NCBI GenBank assembly: GCA_944349595.1
Contig: CALVNF010000001.1
Location: 62,001-126,000, forward strand
DNA length: 64,000 nt
Reading direction: 5' to 3'
From: an uncultured Bacilli bacterium
GTDB lineage: Bacteria; Bacillota_I; Bacilli_A; RFN20; CAG-826
This document shows positions 19,340 through 28,573 of this stretch, in pieces; the first letter of the stretch is position 1, and each line of letters opens with the position of its first letter. The position numbers and the translations under genes were made by a program. The notes beneath the pieces were generated by a model, which searched no databases, was not told the origin of the DNA, and saw nothing but the letters and a program-made list of their open reading frames with translations.

Positions 19340-20116
19340 TTAAATTTTAAAAACAGTCTTAGCATTAGAATCTAAAATTTCTTCTAATTCTTCGACTGAC
19401 ATTTTTTTAAGTTCTGCCATATATTTTAATGTTTCTTTTATATAAACTGGTCTATTTAGTTGTCCTCTATAAGGAACTGGAGATAAATAAGGGGCATCAG
19501 TTTCAATTAAAATCCTATCGTTTGGTATCATCAAAAATGCATTTTTAACATTTATTGAATTTTTAAAAGTTAAAACCCCACCAAAGGAAAAATACACATT
19601 GTCCATTTTTAAATACTCTTTTGTTATTTCAATAGAAGCATTATAGCAGTGGAGAATTATATTATTTTTAAATTTAGATTCTTTAATAATATCAAATGTT
19701 TCTTGAATTGCATCTCTTGTGTGAATTTCAATTGGAAGATTTAATTCTTTTGCCAATTCAATTTGTTTTTCAAACCAAATTCTTTGCAATTCTTGAACAT
19801 TTTTATTTTTATCCCAGTAAAAATCTAATCCAATCTCCCCAATTGCTACAATTTTTTTATTTTCTAGTATCTCGTTTTTGATTTTTTCTAACATACTAAA
19901 ATCATAGTTTTTACAATCAGATGGATGAATTCCTATTGCTCCATACATAAAATCAAACTTATTAATTAACTCAATTACTCTTTGGTTTGATTTATCATCA
20001 TAACCAACAACGATTGCCTTATAGTTAGCATTAAAAGTTTCTTTAATTTCTTTAATATTTGTTTCTAATTCATCATAAATTTCATTACTATTAAAGTGCA
20101 CATGAACATCAAACAT
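19340..20116 (-). CDS. tatD: TatD family metal-dependent hydrolase/DNase
   Basis: A 258-residue TIM-barrel hydrolase. Metal-binding residues are visible: HVHFNS at the N-terminus (HxH), GEIGLDFYW, IEIHTRDA, LHCYNAS and ETDAPYLSP. Homologues act as 3'-5' exonucleases and in D-amino-acyl or DNA repair roles. It lies between mnmE and rnmV, with two to three bases on either side, in the minus-strand operon. The Bacillus homologue is yabD. Confidence 0.92.
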   Translation of the reverse strand: MFDVHVHFNSNEIYDELETNIKEIKETFNANYKAIVVGYDDKSNQRVIELINKFDFMYGAIGIHPSDCKNYDFSMLEKIKNEILENKKIVAIGEIGLDFYWDKNKNVQELQRIWFEKQIELAKELNLPIEIHTRDAIQETFDIIKESKFKNNIILHCYNASIEITKEYLKMDNVYFSFGGVLTFKNSINVKNAFLMIPNDRILIETDAPYLSPVPYRGQLNRPVYIKETLKYMAELKKMSVEELEEILDSNAKTVFKI

Positions 20117-20118
20117 AA

Positions 20119-21444
20119 TTATTTACCTACACAAAATCTCTTAAATATTTCTTTTGTAAAATCTAAATCTGTTTCTTCTCCGAGAATTTCAAGAATACAA
20201 TTATAAGCATTTTTTAAATCTATGCTTATTAAATCTAGACTTAAGCCATCATTATTTTCTTGTAAAACAAGATTCAAATAGTCATAACATTTTTTTAATA
20301 AACCCAATTCTCTTGCGTTATTAATTGATGGGTTTTGATAATTTTCTTTTGATAAATTTAATTTTTTAATTATTTCATCTTTTAAAGGATCAATATCATT
20401 TGTTAAAGCGCTGATATATAATTTATCATCATCTTTTTTAACTAAATCTGATTTATTATAAACTTTAACAACAATTTTATCTTTTATGTTTTCTAAAATA
20501 TCCAAATCTTCATCTTTGTCAGTTACATCAACTACATAAATTACTAAATCTGCTTCATTAATTGCTTGTTTGCTCTTCTTAATTCCTTCTTTTTCAATTA
20601 AATTTTCACTTTCTCTAATACCAGCAGTATCAAGTAATTTTAAATAAATTCCATTTAAAATAATTTCACCTTCAACAACATCTCTAGTAGTTCCGGCAAC
20701 ACTTGTTACAATTGCTTTGTTTTGTTTTAAAAATGCGTTTAAAAGGCTCGATTTTCCTGCATTTGGTTTTCCAACAATTGCAACTTTTAATCCATCTTTA
20801 ATTATTTTTCCTTTTTCACCATTTGATATTGTTTGTTTTAAATTTTGACATATATCACTAATATCTGTTTCAATTTTTTCCTTTGTTACATTTTCTATAT
20901 CGTTATATTCTGGATAGTCGATGTTAACTTCAATTAATGACATAATATCAGCGATTTTATTTTTAATATTAATAACTAAATCATTGCTTTTTCCAATTAA
21001 AGATAACATTGATAAGTTTTTGCTTTCTTTAGATACAGAATTTATAACATCATTAATTGCTTCTGCTTCAATTAAATTAATTTTGTTATTTAAAAATGCA
21101 CGATTAGAAAATTCCCCATTTACGGCATATCTACAACCATTTTTAATTAAAACTTCAATGATTTCGTTTGCAATTAAAACTGATCCGTGACAAATAATTT
21201 CAACACTATCTTCTCCAGTAAATGAAAATGGAGATTTATATGCTAATAAAATAACTTGATCAATTATTTCTTTGCTATTTTTAATATATCCATAATATAT
21301 TTTGTTTTTTTCGTTAATCAATTTTATTTTTTTTGAAAAACATTTATTTACAATATCAAAAATACCATCGCCAGAACATCTAACAATAGCTAGAGCAGAT
21401 TTAAGTGGTGCGGTTGCAAGTGCAACAATTGGTTCCTGATTCAT
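20119..21444 (-). CDS. mnmE: tRNA modification GTPase MnmE
   Basis: A 441-residue GTPase that, with MnmG, makes the cmnm5 modification at U34 of certain tRNAs. The N-terminal formyl-tetrahydrofolate-binding domain begins PIVALATAPLKSALAIVR. The G domain has GKPNAGKSSLLNAF, DTAGIRES and NKSD, and the C-terminus ends FCVGK with the family Cys. On the minus strand a TATAAT box (21453-21458) stands 8 bases before the ATG and no Shine-Dalgarno sequence exists, so the transcript may be leaderless. A terminator hairpin separates it from jag. Confidence 0.96.
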   Translation of the reverse strand: MNQEPIVALATAPLKSALAIVRCSGDGIFDIVNKCFSKKIKLINEKNKIYYGYIKNSKEIIDQVILLAYKSPFSFTGEDSVEIICHGSVLIANEIIEVLIKNGCRYAVNGEFSNRAFLNNKINLIEAEAINDVINSVSKESKNLSMLSLIGKSNDLVINIKNKIADIMSLIEVNIDYPEYNDIENVTKEKIETDISDICQNLKQTISNGEKGKIIKDGLKVAIVGKPNAGKSSLLNAFLKQNKAIVTSVAGTTRDVVEGEIILNGIYLKLLDTAGIRESENLIEKEGIKKSKQAINEADLVIYVVDVTDKDEDLDILENIKDKIVVKVYNKSDLVKKDDDKLYISALTNDIDPLKDEIIKKLNLSKENYQNPSINNARELGLLKKCYDYLNLVLQENNDGLSLDLISIDLKNAYNCILEILGEETDLDFTKEIFKRFCVGK

Positions 21445-21464
21445 ATATATTAATTATAATAAAT

Positions 21465-21491
21465 TAAAAGTCCTACAAGAGGACTTTTATT
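21465..21491. terminator. Hairpin between jag and mnmE
   Basis: AAAAGTCCT and AGGACTTTT form a 9-base stem around a 5-base loop, just after the jag stop on the minus strand and just before the mnmE promoter. It should end the rpmH–rnpA–yidC–jag transcript. The U-tract is short (TTTT then AA), so read-through is possible. Confidence 0.65.
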
Positions 21492-21493
21492 AA

Positions 21494-22093
21494 TTAATCA
21501 ACGTATTTAATAACAATTGCTCTTAAATTTCCTTCTCCCTCTGATTGAGTTTCAATATGAGCAAATTTAGCTAATGCTTTATGAATTACTCTTCTTTCAT
21601 CAGAAGTCATTGGATCTAATTTAACAGAATTTTTACTAGTTAAGACTTCTCTTGCGGTTCTTTTTGCTAAAGATATAATTCTCTTATATTTATTATTTTT
21701 GTATTCATTAATATCAATAATCATTTTATATCTTCTTTTAAATTTAACAGAAATTGCAAGTCTAGTTAAATCAGTTAAAGCCTTTAATCCGTTTCCATTT
21801 TTTCCAATCAATATGGAATTGTGGTTTGTATTTAAAATAAACTTAATTAATTCATCTTTATATTGAGTTTTTACACTACCTTCAATATTAAGAGATTCTA
21901 ATATTTTTTTAATATAATTTTCACCAAAAGAAATTGCATCAGCTAATTCATAAACAGAAATAGTAGCTGTTTTTTTAAATAAACCTTTCTTTTCTTCTTT
22001 AATTTCATAAATTAAGTCTTTCTCTTCAACTTTTTGATCAAGACATGCAAGTTCAATTGCTTCTTGTAATGTTTTTGCAGTATAATCTTTCAT
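21494..22093 (-). CDS. jag: Jag/KhpB RNA-binding protein
   Basis: 199 residues with three parts: an N-terminal Jag domain (MKDYTAKTLQEAIELA, then KKGLFKK), a KH domain (IGKNGNGLKALTDL) and a C-terminal R3H domain (DPMTSDERRVIHKALA). The protein binds RNA and, in streptococci, partners KhpA in control of cell division. Its place directly after yidC with one base between them is the standard SpoIIIJ–Jag arrangement. Confidence 0.94.
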   Translation of the reverse strand: MKDYTAKTLQEAIELACLDQKVEEKDLIYEIKEEKKGLFKKTATISVYELADAISFGENYIKKILESLNIEGSVKTQYKDELIKFILNTNHNSILIGKNGNGLKALTDLTRLAISVKFKRRYKMIIDINEYKNNKYKRIISLAKRTAREVLTSKNSVKLDPMTSDERRVIHKALAKFAHIETQSEGEGNLRAIVIKYVD

Positions 22094-22094
22094 T

Positions 22095-23705
22095 TTATTT
22101 CACCTTCTTTTTCTTTTTTCTATTTCCAATAAAGAATACTAATAAGCTTTGGATAACGGAGAATAATGCGCCGCCTATCCAATAAATTCCCATACCACTT
22201 GGAAGTGTAAATCCCATTACAATAATAACTGCAAGCATAACCCATTGAACAATTTTCATAGTTTTATTTTGTTTTGCTTCAGCAGGATTTTTTCCAAGTT
22301 TAGATATTTTCTTTCGTTGAATTTTTTGAATAATTGTTGGAACTAAAGTTGCCATAAATTGACATATACTCATAATAATGATTAAGGCAAACGCAGTCCA
22401 CCAACCATTTGTATTTCCTGGTAAGCCATTAACATTATTTAATACGGTCCAAATTGACATACTTAAATTCATGTTGTAGAAATTTCCAGTTGAAAGTGGG
22501 GAAGATGCACTTAACGCACCCCAAACACAAATAAATACTGGGAATTGTACAATCAAAACAAGAATTTGCGTAAATGGATGTATTTTATGCTTTTTATAAA
22601 GCGCCATCGTTTCTTGACTCATTCTTTGTTTTTCATATTGATTTGTATTTGAATTTGGATATTTTTGTTGAATTTTTAATAATTCAGGTTGAATTAATTG
22701 CATTTTTGTTTGAGATAATGTCGATGGAAGCGTAACTAACATCAATAAAGCTCTAATAATAATAGTGACCAATAAAATAGCACCAACTTGAGCCCATCCA
22801 CTTCCAGTAATTAATAAAGAAGTGTCGCCTCCAACAAATCCCATTGTAATTGAGTCAATTAATGCAGCAATTGGATAAATTAATAATCCTTCTAAAAAAC
22901 CTTTGCCCCAAGCATAACCCCAATCTTTTTGAGTTATTTGAACTTGTTCGTATTGACCTTGTGAATTTTCATACATTCCAAATAATCTATTTTCATTTGA
23001 TTCAATTGTAGAAATACAAGATCGATAAGTAGTAGCGGATTGATTTAAATAATTTTTATAGAGATTTAAAAAATCACTTCCTGGGACAACATAATTTAAA
23101 GAAGTAGTTGATTCACTAACTTCTTTTCTCATTTCATTAATGATCGAATCAAAATTAACCATTAAAGTATGACTATTATCTTTGGAAGCATCATTTACAT
23201 CTTCGGTATCTAAGAATTTTACAAAACCATAAGATTTTAAAAACTCATTGATAGTATCAATTTCACCATCAACTTTTTCAAGAGATGGATCTCCAGCGGA
23301 TTTAATTTTTGAAACATCAAATTTAGATACTTTAATTGCTTTTTCTAATACTTTTTGGTCAAAAGCTTTAAAAAATTCCATTGACGGAACAAAAAAATTA
23401 TTTGTTTCAGCGTTTGGAACAATTTGATCTCTTAAAACTAAAGAATAATCAAAAGTATAAAATGCATAAATATCATTTTCTGTATTAATTCCAAATTGAC
23501 TTAAATCAACTTTACTGCCTTGTAATTCTTTTGAATTATATGTAATTGTTGGTTCATCAGCATAAATTGTTACACCTTTATCAAGAACATAAAGGATTCT
23601 TGATGTATCCATTGCACTACAAAAATTGGCAGTACAGCTAGATAAAGCACCAATTCCAAGTACTAATCCAAAAAAACCCAACATATATTTGAAGATTTTT
23701 TTCAT
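22095..23705 (-). CDS. yidC: Membrane protein insertase YidC (lipoprotein form with large extracytoplasmic insertion)
   Basis: 536 residues, about twice the size of a typical Firmicutes YidC (SpoIIIJ ~260). The N-terminus is a lipoprotein signal with lipobox LSSC. Residues ~30-270 form a hydrophilic domain outside the membrane, including SAGDPSLEKVDGEIDTINEF and a YRSC stretch. The five-helix insertase core starts near 275; the positively charged groove residue is in VTIIIRALLMLVTLP, followed by the cytosolic coiled hairpin (KIQQKYPN). The Lys-rich C-terminal tail RKKKKKVK is typical for ribosome contact. The core identity is secure; the inserted domain is unlike other Gram-positive YidC I know. 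Confidence 0.93.
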   Translation of the reverse strand: MKKIFKYMLGFFGLVLGIGALSSCTANFCSAMDTSRILYVLDKGVTIYADEPTITYNSKELQGSKVDLSQFGINTENDIYAFYTFDYSLVLRDQIVPNAETNNFFVPSMEFFKAFDQKVLEKAIKVSKFDVSKIKSAGDPSLEKVDGEIDTINEFLKSYGFVKFLDTEDVNDASKDNSHTLMVNFDSIINEMRKEVSESTTSLNYVVPGSDFLNLYKNYLNQSATTYRSCISTIESNENRLFGMYENSQGQYEQVQITQKDWGYAWGKGFLEGLLIYPIAALIDSITMGFVGGDTSLLITGSGWAQVGAILLVTIIIRALLMLVTLPSTLSQTKMQLIQPELLKIQQKYPNSNTNQYEKQRMSQETMALYKKHKIHPFTQILVLIVQFPVFICVWGALSASSPLSTGNFYNMNLSMSIWTVLNNVNGLPGNTNGWWTAFALIIIMSICQFMATLVPTIIQKIQRKKISKLGKNPAEAKQNKTMKIVQWVMLAVIIVMGFTLPSGMGIYWIGGALFSVIQSLLVFFIGNRKKKKKVK

Positions 23706-23715
23706 TTTTTTCTCC

Positions 23716-24030
23716 TTAAATTTTGCTAATAGAATTTTCTAAATCGTATTTTAATTCTTGATAATTCATGTCATTTATTTCTTTTTTAGCAATTAATATA
23801 AATTCAATATTTGATTTAACAACTAAATCTTTTAAGATTCCTTTAATTCTTCTTTTAATACGATTTCTAATAACAGCGTTACCAATTTTCTTTGAAACAG
23901 ATATTCCAAATCTTGTTTCTTCGGTGTGTTTTTTAAAGTAAATATTACAGCTTTTAGCTCTTATTAATCTGTGTAAGTCAATTATTTCTTTAAATTCTTC
24001 GTTTTTCTTTATTCTTTTTTTTAAATCCAT
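23716..24030 (-). CDS. rnpA: Ribonuclease P protein component
   Basis: A 104-residue basic protein that binds RNase P RNA in 5' tRNA processing. The family signature is visible as RFGISVSKKIGNAVIRNRIKRRI. It follows rpmH by four bases and precedes yidC by ten, the universal rpmH–rnpA–yidC order. Confidence 0.96.
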   Translation of the reverse strand: MDLKKRIKKNEEFKEIIDLHRLIRAKSCNIYFKKHTEETRFGISVSKKIGNAVIRNRIKRRIKGILKDLVVKSNIEFILIAKKEINDMNYQELKYDLENSISKI

Positions 24031-24034
24031 CTAA

Positions 24035-24169
24035 TTAAGCAGTTAAAACAGTTCTTCCTTTTGTTCTTCTTCTAGCAATTAATTTTCTGCCACCATGACT
24101 TGCCATTCTTGCTCTAAAACCATGTACATGTTTATGTTTTAATTTACTTGGTTGATAAGTTCTTTTCAT
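24035..24169 (-). CDS. rpmH: 50S ribosomal protein L34
   Basis: 44 residues, starting [18 protein letters not shown] and ending [12 protein letters not shown], a clear L34. It has a strong AAGGAGG ribosome binding site and a TATAAT-like -10 region upstream on the minus strand. As usual it is the first gene left of oriC. It is too short for many gene finders but is certain from composition, position and sequence. Confidence 0.97.
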   Translation of the reverse strand: MKRTYQPSKLKHKHVHGFRARMASHGGRKLIARRRTKGRTVLTA

Positions 24170-24230
24170 TTTATCGGCCTCCTTAAAATTATGCTCAATT
24201 ATTATATATTATATAAATATATAAAATCAA

Positions 24231-24558
24231 TTAATTTTGATTTTCTAAGAATAATTGTTTCAACAATTTAAAATCCACATATATACCTGTTTTCCACAAT
24301 CAAAATGTGGAAAACTTTATACATAAAATTACGCACTTATCATCATTTAAAAGTTTTCAACATTTTCCACACTAAAAATAAAAATTAATATTTTGTTAAA
24401 AAAGTTTTCCACAGTTGAAAATATTTTTTATGTGGAATTCCTTATAAAATCGGGGTTTTAAAGACTAAAAATGTGGAAAACTAAATTTTTGCTATTTTCC
24501 TATGTTTTTTTATATGTGGATATGTTAACATATTTAAGTATTTTTTAGGTATTTAAAA
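24231..24558. other. Chromosomal replication origin oriC (main DnaA-box cluster)
   Basis: The rpmH–dnaA spacer holds many 9-mers close to the DnaA box. Plus-strand TTTTCCACA occurs at 24290-24298, 24363-24371 and 24405-24413. The reverse form TGTGGAAAA occurs at 24306-24314 and 24472-24480, TGTGGAATT at 24431-24439 and TGTGGATAT at 24515-24523; AAATCCACA at 24271-24279 is weaker. Most boxes have TTTT in place of TTAT. AT-rich sequence between the last box and dnaA is the likely unwinding element. Genes on both sides run away from here. Confidence 0.9.
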
Positions 24559-25899
24559 ATGAATGAATTTGAAACTCTCTGGAGTAAGGTATTAGAATCT
24601 CTACAAGACGAAATCGACGCTCATATTTTCGATACATTTTTTAGAGATTCCTACATTTATGCAATAAAAGGAAATAAAATTTATGTTGCAACTTCTAGTG
24701 AATTGGCTGCAAAAATTATTTCTCAAAAATATAGCACTTTATTAGATACATTAACTCATTCAATTACACAAACTAATTATGAACTTTTATTTTTTAAAGA
24801 AGATGTATTAAAAAATGATAAAAATATTTCAAAAAAAGATGATAAAACCTTCTTTAAAGACTCAAAATTAAACCCTAAATACACATTTGATAATTTTGTT
24901 GTTGGAACTTCAAATCAAGAAGCAAAACAAGCTGCTTTAATTGTTGCTTGTTCTCCTGGAACAATGTATAATCCACTATTTATTTATTCTGATAGTGGTT
25001 TAGGAAAGACTCATTTATTACATTCTATTGGAAATTATATTAAAGATAACAATCCTAGAAAAAATATTTTAGTTTCATCTACATCTTCATTTATTGATGA
25101 ATATATCAACGGTGCAAGAGGCGAAAAAGACTTAAATTCTTTAAAATCATATATTAAAACTTTTGATGTTTTATTAATTGATGATATCCAAGGTTTAGTT
25201 GACCACAAAAAAACCGAAGCTTACTTTTTTGATATTTTTAATTATTTTGTCGACAATGAAAAACAAATTGTTATAACTTGTGATAAATTGCCAAGCGAAT
25301 TAAAGGGAATTGAATCAAGATTAGTTACAAGATTTTCTCAAGGTTTATTAACTAAAATTTCTGCTCCAAGCATTGATACAAGTATTGAAATTTTAAAAAA
25401 TAAAATCACTCAAAATGGCCTAAACATCGCAAATTTTGATGATGATGCACTTAAATTCATTGCTGAAAATAAATCAAATTCTGTCCGAGAATTAGAAGGC
25501 GCTTTAAATAAATTGTTATCTTATACAATTAATTTTAAACCAACAACTCACGTTGATTTAAAAACAACAATCGAAGCTTTACAAGATATTTTAAACATCA
25601 AAGATGTTAATACAGAACTATCAGAAAAAAGAATTATAAACACAGTTGCTTCTTATTATGGATTGACTAGTAGTCAAATTTTAGGTCAATCAAGAATTAA
25701 AGCAATTGCAAACGCTAGACATATATCGATGTATTTAATTAGAAATATTTTAAATACTCCTTATACTAAAATTGGTAAAATTTTTGGAGGTAAAGACCAT
25801 TCAACTGTAATGTCTTCAATTAATCGTGTGGATAAATTGTGTAAAACTGATAAAATTACCAACAAAGTTATCCACGATTTAAAAGTAATGATCGGATAA
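24559..25899 (+). CDS. dnaA: Chromosomal replication initiator DnaA
   Basis: A 446-residue AAA+ initiator. The N-terminal DnaB-interaction domain begins EFETLWSKVLESLQDEI; the AAA+ core has Walker A SDSGLGKTHLLHSIGNY near 142 and Walker B DVLLIDDIQGL. The C-terminal DNA-binding domain carries the signature GGKDHSTVMSSINRV. The flexible domain II is short. The ribosome binding site is weak (TTTAGG) and DnaA boxes overlap the upstream region, which fits autoregulation by DnaA. Confidence 0.98.
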   Translation: MNEFETLWSKVLESLQDEIDAHIFDTFFRDSYIYAIKGNKIYVATSSELAAKIISQKYSTLLDTLTHSITQTNYELLFFKEDVLKNDKNISKKDDKTFFKDSKLNPKYTFDNFVVGTSNQEAKQAALIVACSPGTMYNPLFIYSDSGLGKTHLLHSIGNYIKDNNPRKNILVSSTSSFIDEYINGARGEKDLNSLKSYIKTFDVLLIDDIQGLVDHKKTEAYFFDIFNYFVDNEKQIVITCDKLPSELKGIESRLVTRFSQGLLTKISAPSIDTSIEILKNKITQNGLNIANFDDDALKFIAENKSNSVRELEGALNKLLSYTINFKPTTHVDLKTTIEALQDILNIKDVNTELSEKRIINTVASYYGLTSSQILGQSRIKAIANARHISMYLIRNILNTPYTKIGKIFGGKDHSTVMSSINRVDKLCKTDKITNKVIHDLKVMIG

Positions 25900-26021
25900 A
25901 AATAATAAGGATTTGATGGGGTTTTTAAGAAAATTATCGATAAAAATTTGAGTTTTCCACAAATTCCACATAGCTTATTAATATTATTAAATAAATAAAA
26001 AAAGAAAGGAATAAATACTAT
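25900..26021. other. Second DnaA-box pair between dnaA and dnaN
   Basis: TTTTCCACA at 25953-25961 is followed directly by AATTCCACA at 25962-25970. Such boxes on both sides of dnaA make a bipartite origin, as known in Bacillus. The dnaN ribosome binding site AAAGGA lies at the right end of this spacer. Confidence 0.7.
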
Positions 26022-27149
26022 ATGAAGTTCATGATCAAAAAACCATTAATCTTAAATGCGTTATCAACTGTTGGAAGAGTATTTCAAACAAGTAAGGTTG
26101 CATTGCCTATTTTAAATAATTTTAAAATTAGTGTATCTAAAGATAATTTAATAATAGTTGCTGCAAATGGAGAAACAACTATTCAGACAAAAATTGATAC
26201 TACTGATGAAAACGGTGATCAAATTATTAACGTTGATACAGAAGGTGAATTTTTACTTAATAATCGATCAACTGAAATGATTAGAAAACTTGCCGGAAGT
26301 GATGTTGAGTTTGATTTAATTGATAATTCATTTATTTTAATTTCAGATGGTAATTCAGAATTTAGATTAAATAGTGAAAGAGTAAAAGAATATCCTGATT
26401 TGGATTTAAGTATTAATAAAGATTTTGTTAATTTAGATATTCAACAATTTATTAAAGCTGTTAATCAAGTCTCATTTGCAGCTAGTAATAAAGAAATGGC
26501 CAATATTTTAAGCGCAGTCAATATTAAAATTAAAGATAAAAAATTAATAATGAGCGCAACTGATGCAAATAGACTTTCAAGAAAAATAATCGATATAGAT
26601 AGCGATAAAGAAATTGAAATTAATATTCCAAGTAAAACATTAATTGATATTTCAAGAATGTGTGAAAATAAAAAATCATTATTAATTTCTTTTGATCCAA
26701 GAAGAGCTACTTTTAAAATTGATGATACAATTGTATTTTCTAATTTACTAACTGGAAGTTATCCAAACTTAGATACAATTTTAGCTCCAAAATATACAAT
26801 TGATTGTCTTGTTAATTCAAAAGAATTAATTGATGCAATGGGAAGAGTTAGTTTATTATTTATTGATAGACAAACTGCTGCAAGATTAGTAATTAGTCCT
26901 AATGAATTTAAAATTATTGCAAGAAGTCCACAATTTGGATCAATTGAAGATAAAATAAAAGACTATAAATTTGATAGTCAAGAATTTGAAATTTCACTTG
27001 ATTGTGATTACATTGTCAGTGCTCTTAGAGCTTTTGATTGTCAATATGTTAAACTTCAATTTACTGGCGAAGTAAAACCAATGTTTATAAGAAGCGATGA
27101 TGAACCAAATTTAGTTCAAGTGGTTACACCTCTTAGAATTTTAAATTAA
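26022..27149 (+). CDS. dnaN: DNA polymerase III beta sliding clamp
   Basis: A 375-residue three-domain clamp that tethers polymerase III to DNA. Recognised from its start MKFMIKKPLILNALSTVGRV, the central region with ILSAVNIKIKD and ATDANRLS, and the C-terminal end MFIRSDDEPNLVQVVTPLR. Length is normal. It is followed by an intrinsic terminator, so it is transcribed with or after dnaA and separately from yaaA–recF–gyrBA. Confidence 0.97.
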   Translation: MKFMIKKPLILNALSTVGRVFQTSKVALPILNNFKISVSKDNLIIVAANGETTIQTKIDTTDENGDQIINVDTEGEFLLNNRSTEMIRKLAGSDVEFDLIDNSFILISDGNSEFRLNSERVKEYPDLDLSINKDFVNLDIQQFIKAVNQVSFAASNKEMANILSAVNIKIKDKKLIMSATDANRLSRKIIDIDSDKEIEINIPSKTLIDISRMCENKKSLLISFDPRRATFKIDDTIVFSNLLTGSYPNLDTILAPKYTIDCLVNSKELIDAMGRVSLLFIDRQTAARLVISPNEFKIIARSPQFGSIEDKIKDYKFDSQEFEISLDCDYIVSALRAFDCQYVKLQFTGEVKPMFIRSDDEPNLVQVVTPLRILN

Positions 27150-27165
27150 AAATAGTACAAAAATT

Positions 27166-27191
27166 AAAGCGAGTTAAATCTCGCTTTTTTT
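27166..27191 (+). terminator. Intrinsic terminator after dnaN
   Basis: AAAGCGAG (27166-27173) and CTCGCTTT (27180-27187) form an 8-base stem with loop TTAAAT, followed by more T residues. Confidence 0.85.
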
Positions 27192-27259
27192 AATATCAAA
27201 ATTTAAAACAAAAATTATAAATGAATATTATATATAATATTCATTATTTAAGAAAATTA

Positions 27260-27268
27260 TGGTATAAT
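27260..27268 (+). promoter_or_regulatory. Extended -10 promoter of the yaaA–recF–gyrBA operon
   Basis: TGGTATAAT is an extended -10 box (TGn-TATAAT). The region 17 bases upstream is a poor -35. Transcription should start near 27275, inside the longer reading frame that begins at 27221, which argues for the ATG at 27284. Confidence 0.55.
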
Positions 27269-27283
27269 TTTGATGTATTTTAT

Positions 27284-27517
27284 ATGGGAAAAAATAACAT
27301 CGTTAACATTCATACAGAATTTATTACTCTTGGTCAATTTTTAAAGTTTGTTGACCTGATTTTTAATGGTGGACAAGCAAAAATTTATTTACAAGAAAAT
27401 GATGTTTATGTTGATGGAGTTATTGAAAAAAGAAGGGGGAGAAAATTATTTAATAATACAAAAATTAAAATAAAAGACAAAGAATATATCATTAAATATG
27501 AAGTTAAAAAAGATTGA
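27284..27517 (+). CDS. yaaA: S4-domain RNA-binding protein YaaA/RlbA
   Basis: 77 residues from the ATG at 27284, beginning MGKNNIVNIHTEFITLGQFLK. The S4 fold is shown by LGQFLKFVDLIFNGGQAK, then VYVDGVIEKRRGRKLF. A small S4 gene at this exact spot between dnaN and recF is conserved in Firmicutes. The frame is open to 27221, but the promoter lies inside that extension. Its stop (TGA) overlaps the start of recF by 20 bases. The function is uncertain; a role in ribosome biogenesis has been suggested for the family. Confidence 0.88.
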   Translation: MGKNNIVNIHTEFITLGQFLKFVDLIFNGGQAKIYLQENDVYVDGVIEKRRGRKLFNNTKIKIKDKEYIIKYEVKKD

Positions 27518-28562
27518 GGTAGCTAATTTTAGATCTCATCAAAACCTCACGTTAACTCCAACAAATAATTTAATAATTATCACTGGAAGTAATGGTTGTG
27601 GAAAAACGAGTATCTTAGAAATTATTTATTACATATGTTTTGGAAAAAGTTTTAAAGAAAAGAATGAATTAAACTTAATAAAACATGATTGTAGTGAGTT
27701 TGTAATTCGAGGAATAATTCAAAATAATGATAAAGAAAATAAATTCTTAATCTATGTTTCAAAAAATGAGCGAAAATTCTATTTCAATGACAAACTAGTT
27801 ACAAAATTATCTCAATTAAATAAATATATCAATGTCTTATTATTTGAGCCAAAAATGGTTGAATTGTTCAAAAATTCAAGCATTCAAAAAAGAAGAAATT
27901 ATCTTGATTTGTTATTAAGTAAACAAAGCGATTTATATTTAAATGATTTAAAATCATACAAAAAGATATTAAAAGAAAGGAATGAATTATTAAAACGAGA
28001 AGTAATTGATCGAGTCTTGTTAACAACATTTACTCGTCATTTGTGTGAAATTTCAAAAAGAATTGATTATATTAGAGAAAATTTTATAAATAAAATCAAT
28101 AAAGTCTTAAATGATATTTCTAAAAACATCTCAAACAATTCAAAACATTTAGAAATTATTTATAATCCAATTGTAAAAAACGATGAAAAATATATCGAAA
28201 ATTTAGCAAAATTATACAAAGAAGCAAATGTTCAAGATATTAAAGAAAAAACAACAACAATTGGAATTCATAAAGAAGATTATAAATTAAATATAGATGG
28301 TAAAGATATTGGAATATTTGGCTCTCAAGCAGAAAATAGACTTGGTGTATTATCGTTTGTCTTATCCCCATATTTCATATTAAAAAAAGATGTTGAAAAG
28401 CCAATTATATTACTAGATGATGTCTTAAGCGAATTAGACAAAAATAATCAAATTAGGTTATTAGAATTTTTAAAAAAATTAAATCAAGTATTTCTAACTT
28501 CGACAAGTGTTGATGAAAAATACCATGAATTCGAAGTTAATATAGAAAAATCCCAAAACTAA
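27498..28562 (+). CDS. recF: DNA replication and repair protein RecF
   Basis: A 354-residue ABC-type ATPase that helps load RecA at ssDNA gaps. Walker A is ITGSNGCGKTSILEIIYY near residues 27-44; QKRRNYLDLLLS and the Walker B/signature end PIILLDDVLSELDKNNQ are typical. It starts inside yaaA and ends 11 bases before gyrB, in the yaaA–recF–gyrB–gyrA operon. Confidence 0.96.
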   Translation: MKLKKIEVANFRSHQNLTLTPTNNLIIITGSNGCGKTSILEIIYYICFGKSFKEKNELNLIKHDCSEFVIRGIIQNNDKENKFLIYVSKNERKFYFNDKLVTKLSQLNKYINVLLFEPKMVELFKNSSIQKRRNYLDLLLSKQSDLYLNDLKSYKKILKERNELLKREVIDRVLLTTFTRHLCEISKRIDYIRENFINKINKVLNDISKNISNNSKHLEIIYNPIVKNDEKYIENLAKLYKEANVQDIKEKTTTIGIHKEDYKLNIDGKDIGIFGSQAENRLGVLSFVLSPYFILKKDVEKPIILLDDVLSELDKNNQIRLLEFLKKLNQVFLTSTSVDEKYHEFEVNIEKSQN

Positions 28563-28573
28563 AGGAGAAAATT

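Noticed and set aside
27221..27283. Upstream start for the S4 gene at 27221
   Set aside because: The TGGTATAAT promoter lies inside this extension, and the family begins near the ATG at 27284.
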